In this document: piece by piece, positions 34,533 to 43,829 of the stretch
How positions within the stretch are numbered: position 1 is the first letter of the stretch
Layout of the letters: each line of letters begins with the position of its first letter
Assembly: GCF_029603155.1 (NCBI RefSeq)
Contig: NZ_JAPMUA010000003.1
Location: forward strand, 372,001-436,000
Direction of reading: 5' to 3'
Length of the DNA stretch: 64,000 nt
Source: Galbibacter pacificus
GTDB taxonomy: Bacteria; Bacteroidota; Bacteroidia; Flavobacteriales; Flavobacteriaceae
The notes under the pieces: model-generated
Databases searched by the model: none
The model's input: only the letters and a program-made list of their open reading frames with translations
What the model was told of the DNA's origin: nothing
Translations under genes and position numbers: made by a program

Positions 34533-35297
34533 GTGAAAATTATATCGTACAACGTAAACGGAATACGCGCAGCTATTAATAAGGGATTTTTAGATTGGCT
34601 ACAATCGGCCGACCCAGATGTAATATGCTTGCAGGAAATAAAAGCAAACAAAGAGCAACTGGACCTTTCGGTTTTTGAAAATGTCGGTTATCCGTATCAT
34701 TATTGGTACAGCGCCGAAAAAAAGGGGTATAGCGGGGTTGCTATTTTGTCCAAAACCCAGCCCAATAGCGTAACCTATGGAACAGGAATCGATTATATGG
34801 ACGCCGAAGGAAGAAACCTGCGCGCCGATTTTGATACATGCTCGATTATGAGCCTTTACTTACCGTCGGGGACCAACATTGCCCGGTTGGAACATAAATT
34901 GACGTACATGGCAGATTTTCAAAAATATATAAATGCACTGAAGCATGAAGTTCCTAATTTGATTATTTGTGGCGATTATAACATTTGTCACGAAGCCATA
35001 GACATTCACGACCCGATACGAAATGCCAAGGTCTCCGGTTTTTTACCGGTGGAAAGGGAATGGATTGGCGAATTTATCGACAGTGGATTTATCGACAGCT
35101 TTCGTTTTTTCAACAAAGAACCACATAATTATAGTTGGTGGAGCTACCGTGCCAATGCTAGGGCCAATAATAAAGGATGGCGTATAGACTACAACATGGT
35201 AGCCAAACCCTTACAAGAAAAGTTGAAAAGAGCCGTTATATTACCAGAGGCAAAACATAGCGATCATTGCCCTATTTTAGTTGAAATAGAAGATTAA
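34533..35297 (+). CDS. xth: Exodeoxyribonuclease III (AP endonuclease, EEP fold)
   Basis: A 254-residue enzyme. MKIISYNVNGIRAAINKGF and VICLQEIKAN (Glu metal ligand) open the domain; GDYNICHEAIDIHDP and the final KHSDHCPILVEIED with the catalytic SDH are intact. It repairs abasic sites and trims 3' ends. The start codon is GTG at 34533, because no ATG lies upstream in frame before the conserved residues, and AGGAG, a rare Shine-Dalgarno-like match in this window, sits just before it. It is 6 bases before the OmpA-like gene. Confidence 0.94.
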   Translation: MKIISYNVNGIRAAINKGFLDWLQSADPDVICLQEIKANKEQLDLSVFENVGYPYHYWYSAEKKGYSGVAILSKTQPNSVTYGTGIDYMDAEGRNLRADFDTCSIMSLYLPSGTNIARLEHKLTYMADFQKYINALKHEVPNLIICGDYNICHEAIDIHDPIRNAKVSGFLPVEREWIGEFIDSGFIDSFRFFNKEPHNYSWWSYRANARANNKGWRIDYNMVAKPLQEKLKRAVILPEAKHSDHCPILVEIED

Positions 35298-35303
35298 TTT
35301 AAT

Positions 35304-36263
35304 ATGATAAAGAAAGTTTTTATAGGATTGTTCCTTGTAGCAATAAACGCATCCTGTGTATCTTCAAAGGTATATAACGACCTTCAGGGCAGGTACGATG
35401 CTTTAAAAGAAGAAAAAGAAAATCTTTCGGCAGAAAACCAACAATTGGATACCGATAACAATCGGTTGCAGAACGATCTTGACGCGCTTCAGAAAAAATA
35501 TGATAAAGTTTTGGCCGAACGCAATCAATTACAGCAAGATTATACGGCCACAAAGAATAATTTAGACAATCTTCAGGCTTCCTATAATGCATTGGAAAAA
35601 AACAGCAGTGCAGCAATTGCGGCCAATTCTGAAAAAAACAGGGAACTGCTCCGCCAATTGGAAGAGAAGGAAAAAGCCCTGGCCGCAGAAAACGCAAGGC
35701 TTGAAACACTTAAGCAACAGCTGGACGCGCGGTCTAAAAGGGTAGACGAACTCGAAGGGCTTATTGCCGCTAAGGATGCGGCCATGAAAAATTTAAAAGA
35801 TGCCATTTCCAGGGCATTGCTTGATTTTGAAGGAAAAGGGCTTACCGTGGAACAACGCGGCGGAAAAGTGTATGTTTCCATGGAGAATAAATTATTGTTC
35901 CAAAGTGGTAGTTGGGCGGTAAATGCCAATGGTCGCAAGGCGGTACAACAATTAGGGAATGTGCTCGCCCAAAACCCGGATATAAATGTGCTTATTGAAG
36001 GACATACCGATAATGTGCCATACAGGGGCAATGGACCTTTGCAAAACAATTGGGATCTTTCTACAAAAAGGGCAACTTCCATTGTACAGATTTTACAGGA
36101 AAATAGCCAAATAGACCCTGCAAACCTCACCGCGGCGGGAAGGGGCGAATATGTGCCGGTTGCCAGCAATACAACTACCGAAGGGAAAGCAAAAAACCGT
36201 AGGATTGAAGTAATCTTGACACCAAAGCTCGATGAGGTTACCAAACTGCTAAACGATATGTAG
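35304..36263 (+). CDS. OmpA-family lipoprotein with long coiled coil
   Basis: A 319-residue lipoprotein (lipobox INASC, Cys18). Residues about 25-170 form a heptad-rich coiled coil (ALKEEKENLSAENQQL and similar), followed by an OmpA C-terminal peptidoglycan-binding domain: VLIEGHTDNVPYRG, WDLSTKRATSIVQ and KNRRIEVIL. It is likely an outer-membrane anchor with the OmpA domain gripping the cell wall. The gene begins 6 bases after exonuclease III, so co-transcription is likely though no functional link is evident. Confidence 0.9.
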   Translation: MIKKVFIGLFLVAINASCVSSKVYNDLQGRYDALKEEKENLSAENQQLDTDNNRLQNDLDALQKKYDKVLAERNQLQQDYTATKNNLDNLQASYNALEKNSSAAIAANSEKNRELLRQLEEKEKALAAENARLETLKQQLDARSKRVDELEGLIAAKDAAMKNLKDAISRALLDFEGKGLTVEQRGGKVYVSMENKLLFQSGSWAVNANGRKAVQQLGNVLAQNPDINVLIEGHTDNVPYRGNGPLQNNWDLSTKRATSIVQILQENSQIDPANLTAAGRGEYVPVASNTTTEGKAKNRRIEVILTPKLDEVTKLLNDM

Positions 36264-36285
36264 GAATTACTATTCCTTAATTTTG

Positions 36286-36293
36286 TATTTTTG
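36286..36293 (+). promoter_or_regulatory. Predicted promoter -7 element for the aldo/keto reductase
   Basis: TATTTTTG is a perfect TAnnTTTG, 72 bases before the ATG at 36366. The leader contains an AT-rich stretch with no clear structure. Confidence 0.5.
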
Positions 36294-36365
36294 AGAAGAT
36301 TTCTGAAAGTGGAGTTTTTACAATCCCTTTTAGAAATCTTCTTTCATTATAAAAAATCGCATTCA

Positions 36366-37406
36366 ATGAAGTATACAAAACTACCCAACTCCAATATAGA
36401 AGTAAGTAAAATTTGCCTCGGGACCATGACATGGGGTAAACAAAATACCAAAGAAGATGGCCATGAACAAATGGATTATGCCTTGGCAAACGGGGTGAAT
36501 TTTTTTGACACGGCCGAATTGTATGCAATTCCGAAGGAAAAAGAAACACAGGGCGTAACCGAGACAATTATTGGAGAATGGTTTAAAAAAACCGGAAATC
36601 GGGATAAAATCGTGCTGGCTTCTAAAATTGCCGGCCCATCCGAGTTTAACGAGCATTATATACGCAACGGCGGCTTTACCAAAAAAGCATTTAACGAGGC
36701 TATACATACAAGCTTACAAAGACTGCAAACCGATTATATCGATTTGTACCAATTGCATTGGCCCGACCGAAAATCCAATTTTTTTGGCAAACGCGATTAC
36801 CAATATGACCAAACCGAGCAATGGAAAGATAATATCCATGAAATTTTAAATATTTTGGAAGGATATATAAAAGAAGGTAAAATTAGGCACATTGGACTTT
36901 CAAATGACGTACCGTGGAGCGTAATGCGCTATCTGGAAGAAAACAAATACAATGGCCTACCACGTATTGCAACAGTTCAAAACCCATATAATTTATTGAA
37001 TAGGACTTATGAAATTGGCCTTGCAGAAATATCAATGAAAGAAAATGTTGGGCTACTCCCATATTCTCCTTTGGCCTTTGGAAGGCTTACCGATAAATTT
37101 ATCGAGAAAAAAGGGATAGAAGATGCAAGGATTACCTTGTTTCCCGAAATGGGCAGATACAATGGTGAAAATGCCTTAAAAGCCACGCAAAAGTATTATG
37201 CATTGGCCAAAAAACACAAGATTTCCATGGCTACTTTAGCTTTGGCATTTGTAAATTCCCGGCCTTTTGTTACCAGTAATATTATTGGAGCTACCAAAAT
37301 GGATCAGCTTAAGGAAAATATAGCAAGTATCAACATGGAATTGGATGCTGAAGTTATAAATGAAATTAACAGCATACACGCAAGCATTCCAAATCCCGCG
37401 CCATAG
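36366..37406 (+). CDS. Aldo/keto reductase (Tas-like)
   Basis: A roughly 346-residue NADPH-dependent oxidoreductase. MKYTKLPNSNIEVSKICLGTM (split: KYTKLPNSNI, SKICLGTM) opens the TIM barrel; FFDTAELYA (Asp, Tyr), VLASKIAG (Lys) and YQLHWPDR (His) supply the tetrad; HIGLSNDV follows. PLAFGRLTDKF and IIGATKMDQLKENI are cofactor-contact blocks. It is nearest to the Tas-type proteins. I start at the ATG at 36366, since the 25 residues encoded upstream have no homology and overlap the promoter. Confidence 0.9.
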   Translation: MKYTKLPNSNIEVSKICLGTMTWGKQNTKEDGHEQMDYALANGVNFFDTAELYAIPKEKETQGVTETIIGEWFKKTGNRDKIVLASKIAGPSEFNEHYIRNGGFTKKAFNEAIHTSLQRLQTDYIDLYQLHWPDRKSNFFGKRDYQYDQTEQWKDNIHEILNILEGYIKEGKIRHIGLSNDVPWSVMRYLEENKYNGLPRIATVQNPYNLLNRTYEIGLAEISMKENVGLLPYSPLAFGRLTDKFIEKKGIEDARITLFPEMGRYNGENALKATQKYYALAKKHKISMATLALAFVNSRPFVTSNIIGATKMDQLKENIASINMELDAEVINEINSIHASIPNPAP

Positions 37407-37624
37407 AAGTTAAAAACTAATACTTTTGAAGGTTGCTAAGTTGCTCTGTTTTTAATTAACATGGGTTCTTCGGCATGTTTGTAGTTGAGATATAGTTGGT
37501 TGCAAATTACCAATGTACGGTCGAGCTATTGGCTTCATAGTTGTTTTTAACATAGAGGTTTTTAAAACACACCTTAAATCGAAACTCAGGTTAATGAAGA
37601 CTTTTTTTCAGCTGAATCTAATCA

Positions 37625-38413
37625 TCAATCTACTTTTCTAAAAGTAAGTGTATGTTCTGCTGAAGTAAGGGTTAAAATGAGGTTTTTATATTTGTAGTGA
37701 AACTTCATATTGTTTACAATCTGCAAAAACTGGGTTTCAAGTTCGGCATTCGGGCACATCATTTTTGTGCTGGCCAAAGCCCCAATTGCAAGCGAGTCCT
37801 TTTCAACCACCAGTGTTCCGTTAATACGGTTGCAACCACCAAACCCAAAAACTTGTCCGTTTCTTAAATTGAATTCCAAATTAGGGCGTTTCATGGTTTT
37901 ATCTATTGCCTTGCCATCAATGGTTTCCAATGCCCAGATATCGTTTAGCCTATAATCGCCAATATATTTTCCGCAGCCTTCAAAAGTTTTGTAATTTTCC
38001 ATGTCTTTTTCTTTGGCTTCGATATAGACTTTGTATGAAAAATCTTCGTTGGCATTGGTAATGCAGGGCTTTTTAAAGATTGTTACCTGCAAAATACCCG
38101 CTTCTGTTTCTGCCAAATAGTTTAAAGCATTTGTGTCTTGAGGAATGTTTGGCTCCGGTACCGGGGTTGTTAATTTTTTTGGTCTATCGAGCGATGTAAA
38201 ATTCATGGCATTATCAAAATCTATCAACAGGCTCCAGGATGGGTTGTCTCCCGAAGCAATAAAATCTACACCTTCCGGGATTTTGGTTTTTTCTTTTTGG
38301 GTTATTTTTACCACTTCTTTGGTTTCAAAAGTGTTTTTTTGATTCTTTTTAGCGTCTTTACAAGCCATTAGGCTTACAATTACTACAAATGTTACTATAA
38401 CTTTTTTCATCAT
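37625..38413 (-). CDS. META domain (HslJ-like) lipoprotein
   Basis: A 262-residue lipoprotein (lipobox SLMAC, Cys18 from the first Met). The C-terminal half is a META domain: WALETIDGKAIDK, GGCNRINGTLVVE and ALASTKMMCPNAELE with the typical paired Cys residues. The N-terminal half contains IASGDNPSWSLLID, as in a COG3650-type domain that often precedes META. The META family includes HslJ, linked to stress and outer-membrane functions, but the role here is unknown. It starts 8 bases after the radA stop, so it is in the radA transcript. Confidence 0.82.
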   Translation of the reverse strand: MMKKVIVTFVVIVSLMACKDAKKNQKNTFETKEVVKITQKEKTKIPEGVDFIASGDNPSWSLLIDFDNAMNFTSLDRPKKLTTPVPEPNIPQDTNALNYLAETEAGILQVTIFKKPCITNANEDFSYKVYIEAKEKDMENYKTFEGCGKYIGDYRLNDIWALETIDGKAIDKTMKRPNLEFNLRNGQVFGFGGCNRINGTLVVEKDSLAIGALASTKMMCPNAELETQFLQIVNNMKFHYKYKNLILTLTSAEHTLTFRKVD

Positions 38414-38421
38414 TACATATT

Positions 38422-39783
38422 TTATCCAAATAAATATCCGACTACATCTTCAATTTTACTAACCTTTCTAATATTTATTTTTGGATTTTTAATTGCTATT
38501 TTATTCAGTTTAGATACAAAAATAGTCGAAAACCCTAATTTTTCGGCTTCCAGAATTCTTTGTTCCACACGTTGCACTGGTCTTATTTCCCCAGCAAGGC
38601 CTATTTCGGCGGCAAAACAAATATCTTTTTCTATGGCAATATCTTCATTGCTGGAAAGTATGGCAGCAACAACGGCCATATCTATTGCGGGTTCGTCTAT
38701 GGAGATACCCCCGGTAATATTTAAAAAAACGTCTTTTGCGCCCAGTCTAAACCCTGCACGCTTTTCCAGTACAGCCAAAAGCATGTTCAGGCGTTTTACA
38801 TTGTAGCCCGTGGTGGTGCGTTGGGGCGTGCCATATACAGCCGTGCTTACCAGCGCCTGTACTTCAATCATTAACGGGCGCATGCCTTCAAGGGTTGCGG
38901 CAATAGCCGTGCCACTGAGGTCTTCTTCGGTTTTGGAGATTAATATTTCAGATGGGTTGCTTACCTCCCGGAGCCCTTTTCCCAGCATTTCGTATATGCC
39001 AAGCTCGGCCGTAGAGCCAAAGCGGTTTTTTAAGGAGCGTAAAATGCGGTAAACATGATTTCGGTCGCCTTCAAACTGAAGTACGGTATCTACCATATGC
39101 TCCAATATTTTGGGACCGGCAATGTGCCCATCTTTGGTGATATGCCCAATAAGTATTACGGGCGTACCCGTTTCCTTGGCAAATTTTATGAGCTCGGAAG
39201 TGCATTCGCGAATCTGGCTGATGCTTCCCGCAGACGATTCTATATAATCGGTATGCAGGGTTTGGATGGAATCTATAATTAAAATATCGGGCTCGATACC
39301 TTCAATTTGTTTATAAATATTCTGTGTTTTGGTTTCGGTAAGGATGTAACATTGCTCACTGTCGGGAAAAATACGTTCGGCACGCATTTTTATTTGTTTC
39401 TGGCTTTCTTCTCCCGAAACATATAAAGTTTTAAACGGCAAATGCAATGCTATTTGCAACAGGAGGGTACTTTTGCCTATGCCTGGTTCTCCGCCCAAAA
39501 GGATTACTGAACCCGGAACAATGCCACCTCCCAGCACACGATCGAATTCCATGCCGCCGGATGACATGCGCATTTCCTGCGAACCGTCTATTTCTTTAAT
39601 TTTTAGCGGTTTTGCGGTTCTTTTAGATGAAGTGTCAGTGGTTTTCCAACCTTTTTTGTCTTCTTTTTGTACAATTTCCTCTACAAGGGTATTCCATTCT
39701 TTACAAGAAGAACATTGCCCTTGCCATTTAGCGTATTGAGCGCCACAATTCTGGCAGAAAAAAGTTGTTTTTACCTTTGCCAT
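38422..39783 (-). CDS. radA: DNA repair protein RadA
   Basis: A 453-residue protein. An N-terminal C4 zinc finger (CQNCGAQYAKWQGQCSSC) is followed by a RecA-like ATPase with Walker A GEPGIGKST, LKNRFGS (the RadA KNRFG motif) and a C-terminal Lon-protease-like domain (MLLAVLEKRAG, FAAEIGLAGEIRPV). Complete and of normal length. RadA drives branch migration in recombination. It heads a two-gene unit with the META lipoprotein downstream. Confidence 0.96.
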   Translation of the reverse strand: MAKVKTTFFCQNCGAQYAKWQGQCSSCKEWNTLVEEIVQKEDKKGWKTTDTSSKRTAKPLKIKEIDGSQEMRMSSGGMEFDRVLGGGIVPGSVILLGGEPGIGKSTLLLQIALHLPFKTLYVSGEESQKQIKMRAERIFPDSEQCYILTETKTQNIYKQIEGIEPDILIIDSIQTLHTDYIESSAGSISQIRECTSELIKFAKETGTPVILIGHITKDGHIAGPKILEHMVDTVLQFEGDRNHVYRILRSLKNRFGSTAELGIYEMLGKGLREVSNPSEILISKTEEDLSGTAIAATLEGMRPLMIEVQALVSTAVYGTPQRTTTGYNVKRLNMLLAVLEKRAGFRLGAKDVFLNITGGISIDEPAIDMAVVAAILSSNEDIAIEKDICFAAEIGLAGEIRPVQRVEQRILEAEKLGFSTIFVSKLNKIAIKNPKINIRKVSKIEDVVGYLFG

Positions 39784-39956
39784 TCGGGTTTTTAATTTTT
39801 AAAGCTGAAAGATACAAAGAAGATAAGTAAGTTTTGAGTTACATGCCCGTACCAATGAATAAAAACAGTTTATGTTTTGTGAAACTGTAATAACCAAACA
39901 AAGATGAATAGTTAAAAATAGCTATATTCAACTAATAAAAAATAGACAAAAGACTT

Positions 39957-40469
39957 ATGTGTGAAATTAAAGAAATAAACAAAAGATATATAGATTACGC
40001 TACCTATAATATTTGGGCCAATAATAGATTGATAACGGATCTAACATTATTAAACGACAAGCTTTTATACAAGGAATTTGTGGGAAGTTTTCCTACCATA
40101 TGCGCTACTGTTAAACATATTTGGTATGCCGAAACAATATGGCTTTCCCGTTTAAAAGGAGATGGAAACGGTGCAGAAGCTGTTACAAGTTTTTCAGGAG
40201 ACAATAAAGCGCTTTTTAGTCAATGGCAGGCAACGTCTAAAAATTTCAAAGAATTTACAGAAACCGTAGATTTGGAAAAAGAAATTCAATTTGAAAGCAA
40301 AGGCGATAATTTTTCAATACCATCAAGAGAAATCATACAAACGGTTTTTAACCATGGTAGTTTCCATCGGGGGCAAGTAGTTATGATGCTACGCCAATTG
40401 GACGTTGCCAAAATACAGCAAACAGATTATATAGAATGGGTTCGGGAAAAGGCACGGGGCAACATTTAA
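39957..40469 (+). CDS. DinB-family metal-binding protein
   Basis: A 170-residue four-helix-bundle protein of the DinB/YfiT type. The three metal-ligand His positions are visible: KHIWYAETIWL, FNHGSFHRGQVVMML supplies the second and third. The N-terminus IDYATYNIWANNRL is also typical. Members include thiol- and bacillithiol-dependent transferases; the substrate is not deducible. The gene stands alone and has no clear TAnnTTTG promoter. Confidence 0.82.
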   Translation: MCEIKEINKRYIDYATYNIWANNRLITDLTLLNDKLLYKEFVGSFPTICATVKHIWYAETIWLSRLKGDGNGAEAVTSFSGDNKALFSQWQATSKNFKEFTETVDLEKEIQFESKGDNFSIPSREIIQTVFNHGSFHRGQVVMMLRQLDVAKIQQTDYIEWVREKARGNI

Positions 40470-40493
40470 ATTTTTTGTGAACCTTCAAAAAAA

Positions 40494-41639
40494 TCACCAA
40501 CCAAAATCGGCTTTTAAGGCATCGATGCGTTCCAGAGCCAAATCTTTGGTAGCAAAGTCTATTTCGGGCATGCCAAAAGCCTTTTCGTAGGTTCGCATAG
40601 CCTTTTTGGGTTCGCCCATTTGCTCAAAGTATTCGGCTTCCCAAAAGAATCCGAGCATGGTGTCGGGGTATTCCTTTTTTGCAATCTTGCTTAATTCGTT
40701 TAGAGATTCCAGGTCTTCTTTCTTTTTAGTGGCCGCATAAATTGCCATCATATCGTTAAGGCTTACCTGCTTTTTAAAGCCAAACAAGGTTTCAATGGTG
40801 TTGTATTTGTTGGTAAGGTAATCAATTACAGGTCCTTCATAAGCCAATACATCTTTTTTGTATTCTTCTACACTTATGGGCTTATAAATGGTAAAGAATT
40901 GATCCAGCGCTTTCGGGATGCCGTATGAAGCCACGCTGAAATGGCTGGCATTGGTAAAGTTATCATAATAATAATGCAAATTATCGTTGGTGTACCCTTT
41001 CATCTGGTTATTAAAAACATTGATGCGTTGCTGGCTTTCTTTAGCGTCGTGTTCCCCGGTAGCCAGGTAATAAAAAATCATTTCCTGAAGCTCGCTCAAC
41101 CTTTTAGGGGTATTGCTTTCCATGGTCGGGGCAAATGTAGGAGAAAGAATTACGTAGGCATTAAACAATGGATTGTCCTTAAACAAATAATAATCGGCAA
41201 AATTGGCAGTAACGCCATGTCCAACAATTGCCTTGAAATTTGCAAGGTTGTAGTTTTTTTCAATCATCGGTATAAGCTCCATGCCGATAAATTCAAAGAA
41301 GGCATTTCCTTTTTTGTCCGGAAGCCCGTTTTCATCACTGTAAAAGCAATCTTCGTATCGGGTTTCATTTTGGTCAATTCCTACAATGATACTCTTGGGC
41401 ATTTCATCTTTGTAGGTATAAAATTTAGCATTGCCCACTACCAGGTCGAATAGGTAATCGGCATCCAGAACAACAATAAGGGGATATACTTTTTCTGCTG
41501 AATAATCTTCGGGAACATACAAGCGTACATTTCTTTTTTCGCCTAATTTATATGAATCTAAAGAAGTGGTGGTAACCTGTGCAATGGCATTAAAAGCACA
41601 TAAAATGATAAGGCCACAGCATAATGCGAACTTTTTCAT
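40494..41639 (-). CDS. Esterase-like alpha/beta hydrolase with altered nucleophile motif and C-terminal TPR
   Basis: A 381-residue secreted protein (signal peptide about 1-20, ending AIAQ) of the Fes/IroE-like alpha/beta hydrolase type: RLYVPEDYSAEKVYPLIVVLDADYLF (split: LYVPEDYSAEK, PLIVVLDADYLF) and the VGHGVTANFADYY elbow at about 139-151. At the nucleophile position, where the GxSxG motif is expected, it reads G-H-G-V, so no Ser. The C-terminal 70 residues look like a TPR-type helix pair (MRTYEKAFGMPE). A decayed second copy lies at 41799-42245. Confidence 0.8.
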   Translation of the reverse strand: MKKFALCCGLIILCAFNAIAQVTTTSLDSYKLGEKRNVRLYVPEDYSAEKVYPLIVVLDADYLFDLVVGNAKFYTYKDEMPKSIIVGIDQNETRYEDCFYSDENGLPDKKGNAFFEFIGMELIPMIEKNYNLANFKAIVGHGVTANFADYYLFKDNPLFNAYVILSPTFAPTMESNTPKRLSELQEMIFYYLATGEHDAKESQQRINVFNNQMKGYTNDNLHYYYDNFTNASHFSVASYGIPKALDQFFTIYKPISVEEYKKDVLAYEGPVIDYLTNKYNTIETLFGFKKQVSLNDMMAIYAATKKKEDLESLNELSKIAKKEYPDTMLGFFWEAEYFEQMGEPKKAMRTYEKAFGMPEIDFATKDLALERIDALKADFGW

Positions 41640-41694
41640 AGTAAAATGGAATTAGATTTGGTGACCGAAAGATAAAAAATTATTTGCTTTTATG

Positions 41695-41745
41695 GCATGT
41701 TGAAAGAAAAAGAAACGCCACACCACCAAAAATTACGACAAATAG
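41695..41745 (-). pseudogene. Fragment resembling the 3' end of the flippase-like gene
   Basis: 41702-41739 matches 42522-42559 (the end of the flippase-like gene) at about 31 of 38 bases, in the same orientation, reading VIFGGVAFLFLS against VIFGALSFLFLP. Placed directly before the intact esterase, it suggests that a block of the flippase 3' end plus esterase was once duplicated in tandem. The match is short and A-rich, so chance is possible. Confidence 0.4.
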
Positions 41746-41798
41746 CTATGAAAAAGCTTTAGGGATGTACAACAAGGGCAAGAGTGATGAAATAAAGG

Positions 41799-42245
41799 CT
41801 AATAACCAAAGTCTGCTTTTAACTTATCTATGCGCTCAAGAAGAAACTCTTTGTCGAGAAAATCTATTTCTTCCAATACAAATGCTTTTTCGTACATGTG
41901 GATGTTCTTTTTTTGCAATCCTGCTCAATCCGTTTAATGACACCCATTCTTCCTTTTTCTTAATGCCTGCATAAATGGCCATCATGTCGTTGATGCTGAC
42001 TTGATTTTTTAATCCGTATAAGGTTTCAATATCGTTGTATTTTTTGTTGTAGGTATAGAATTTTACATTGTCCACTAGCATATCAAACAAATAGTCGGCA
42101 TCTAACACAACAATAAGGGGTATGTTTTTTCTTTGGAATAATCTTCGGGAACATAAAAGCTAATTTCCCTTTTCTCGTTCAGTTTGTACGAATCGCCCGT
42201 AACCAAGGTCACTTGCGCCTGAATTTGAACACTCAAAAAACTCAT
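41799..42245 (-). pseudogene. Decayed paralogue of the esterase-like gene
   Basis: Reading the minus strand from an ATG at 42245 gives SYKLNEKREISFYVPEDYSKEK, close to the intact protein, then a one-base frameshift near 42120. A second open piece reads VLDADYLFDMLVDNVKFYTY and jumps to NDIETLYGLKNQVSINDMMAIY, so about 200 residues are missing. After RIAKKEHP a further deletion and frameshift occur, and the end reads YEKAFVLEEIDF, LLERIDKLKADFGY with a stop at 41799. All pieces align collinearly with 40494-41639. It is clearly non-functional, a degraded tandem copy. Confidence 0.88.
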
Positions 42246-42487
42246 AAAAATATATACTATAACCGATTTAATAAAATACTGATTAACAATACTTAAATAT
42301 GTGAATGTCGCTTATATTTTACACAAAAATAGTAATATGTATTAATTTTAAAATCAGCATACTGTTGTTTTGTATCAGTTTAGGCTGAACAAGGGCATTA
42401 CTACGATTCAGAAATTTTAAAATCAATTATTTAAAAGGGAAGGATTAATTTATAAAAAACCAAGGGCTTGTTCTAAGTGCCCCCCTT

Positions 42488-43465
42488 TTACTTACTCGCT
42501 TTTTTCGAAGAATTGTATATAGGAAGAAAAAGAAACGACAATGCGCCAAAAATCACGACCATTAATGTCTGTGCGCTCCACATAATCCAACCAAAAGCAT
42601 CTCCGGAAGCTTTGCCAATACCATAAATAAGCAATATCTTGCTTACCGCTAGCGGGTACAGGCCAATACCGCCATTTGTAGCGCTCATGGCAAAGGCGCC
42701 GGCAACAAAAGCTGCCAAAATAGCACTTATGGGCAGGTTTAAGGTTTCGGGAAGGGAAAATTTAATAACCCAGAACATGGCAATGTACAATGTCCAGATA
42801 CAAAGCGTATAGAAAAGGAAAAGCCATTTGTCCTTCATTTTAAAAATACTGGTAAGACCTTCTATGATACCAAATACAAAGGTTTTTATTTTGGCCAGAA
42901 AGCCGCTTTTTGCCCTTTTGATCAGCACCAAAAAAGTTATGCCAATTGCCGCGGCGGCAACTCCTAAGAGAATTAATTGTACATAATTAATGTTTTTGCT
43001 CAGGAAAAAATCGGCAATAATTTCTGTTTGCAGGATTCCGGTTACCAAAACTACCAGAAGCAACATGATAACATCTATAACGCGTTCGGCTATGATGGTG
43101 CCAAAGGCTTTCTGGAAAGGGATTTTTTCGTAGGTACTAATGGTGGTGGCCCTTAATACTTCCCCAGAACGGGGAACGCCAAGATTTGCCAAATAAGCCA
43201 CAAAAATAGCCATGATGTTATTGGCAAGACTGGGTTTGTAGCCCATGGGGGCCAATATTAAATTCCACCGCAGTGCCCGCGATAAATGGCTTAGGAAGCC
43301 CAAAAGTAATGAAACCAATACCCAGACGTAGTTGGCTTCTTTTACGGCGTTTATAATATTGGTACGGTCTTCGGGCGTGGTATGCGAGTACGAATACCAA
43401 ATTAAAAAAACTCCCAGCAATAGTGGGAGTGTGTTTTTAAGTATGTTGACAAGCTTTTTATTCAA
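42488..43465 (-). CDS. Lysylphosphatidylglycerol synthase/flippase-type transmembrane protein (YbhN-like)
   Basis: About 325 residues with eight or so hydrophobic segments. VSLLLGFLSHLSRALRWNLILA and NLGVPRSGEVLRATTIS are characteristic of the LPG_synthase_TM family (Pfam PF03706), which covers the membrane half of MprF and YbhN-like proteins. No aminoacyl-transferase domain is attached. I start at TTG 43465, one base after the panD stop, since the longer frame reads back into panD. Its role may be lipid transport or flipping. Co-transcribed with panC and panD. Confidence 0.8.
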   Translation of the reverse strand: MNKKLVNILKNTLPLLLGVFLIWYSYSHTTPEDRTNIINAVKEANYVWVLVSLLLGFLSHLSRALRWNLILAPMGYKPSLANNIMAIFVAYLANLGVPRSGEVLRATTISTYEKIPFQKAFGTIIAERVIDVIMLLLVVLVTGILQTEIIADFFLSKNINYVQLILLGVAAAAIGITFLVLIKRAKSGFLAKIKTFVFGIIEGLTSIFKMKDKWLFLFYTLCIWTLYIAMFWVIKFSLPETLNLPISAILAAFVAGAFAMSATNGGIGLYPLAVSKILLIYGIGKASGDAFGWIMWSAQTLMVVIFGALSFLFLPIYNSSKKASK

Positions 43466-43466
43466 C

Positions 43467-43817
43467 TTATGTAAGGGTATTGTCTTTTTCGTTCGGGAAA
43501 ATAATGGAAGGCTTAAAGTTTTTTGCTTCTTCAAAATCCATGATTCCGTAAGAAATAATAATAATAACATCACCACGTTGTACACGGCGGGCAGCAGGGC
43601 CGTTCAACGTTATTTCGCCACTGTTTTTAGTTCCTTTAATGGCATATGTTTCGAGCCGTTCGCCGTTGTTGATATTGACAATCTGTACTTTTTCGCCTTC
43701 AATAATGTTGGAGGCTTCCATCAGCGCTTCGTCAATGGTAATGCTCCCTATATAATTTAGGTCGGCACCGGTAACCGTAACTCTGTGAATTTTAGACTTT
43801 ACTACTTCAATTTGCAT
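43467..43817 (-). CDS. panD: Aspartate 1-decarboxylase precursor
   Basis: A 116-residue pyruvoyl enzyme. The self-cleavage site is Gly24-Ser25 in LNYIGSITIDEALM, after which Ser25 becomes the pyruvoyl group. ADLNYIGSI, YVIKGTKNSGEI-like (here YAIKGTKNSGEI) and NGPAARRVQRGDVIII are conserved. It makes beta-alanine for pantothenate. It lies 12 bases after panC, and the flippase-like gene starts one base after its stop. Normal length, complete. Confidence 0.96.
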   Translation of the reverse strand: MQIEVVKSKIHRVTVTGADLNYIGSITIDEALMEASNIIEGEKVQIVNINNGERLETYAIKGTKNSGEITLNGPAARRVQRGDVIIIISYGIMDFEEAKNFKPSIIFPNEKDNTLT

Positions 43818-43829
43818 GTTACAAAGGTA

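Noticed and set aside
41741..41800. A plus-strand peptide YEKALGMYNKGKSDEIKA that looks like a TPR helix
   Set aside because: It resembles part of the esterase's C-terminal region but in the opposite orientation. The piece is short with no start or domain context, so it may be chance or an inverted remnant.
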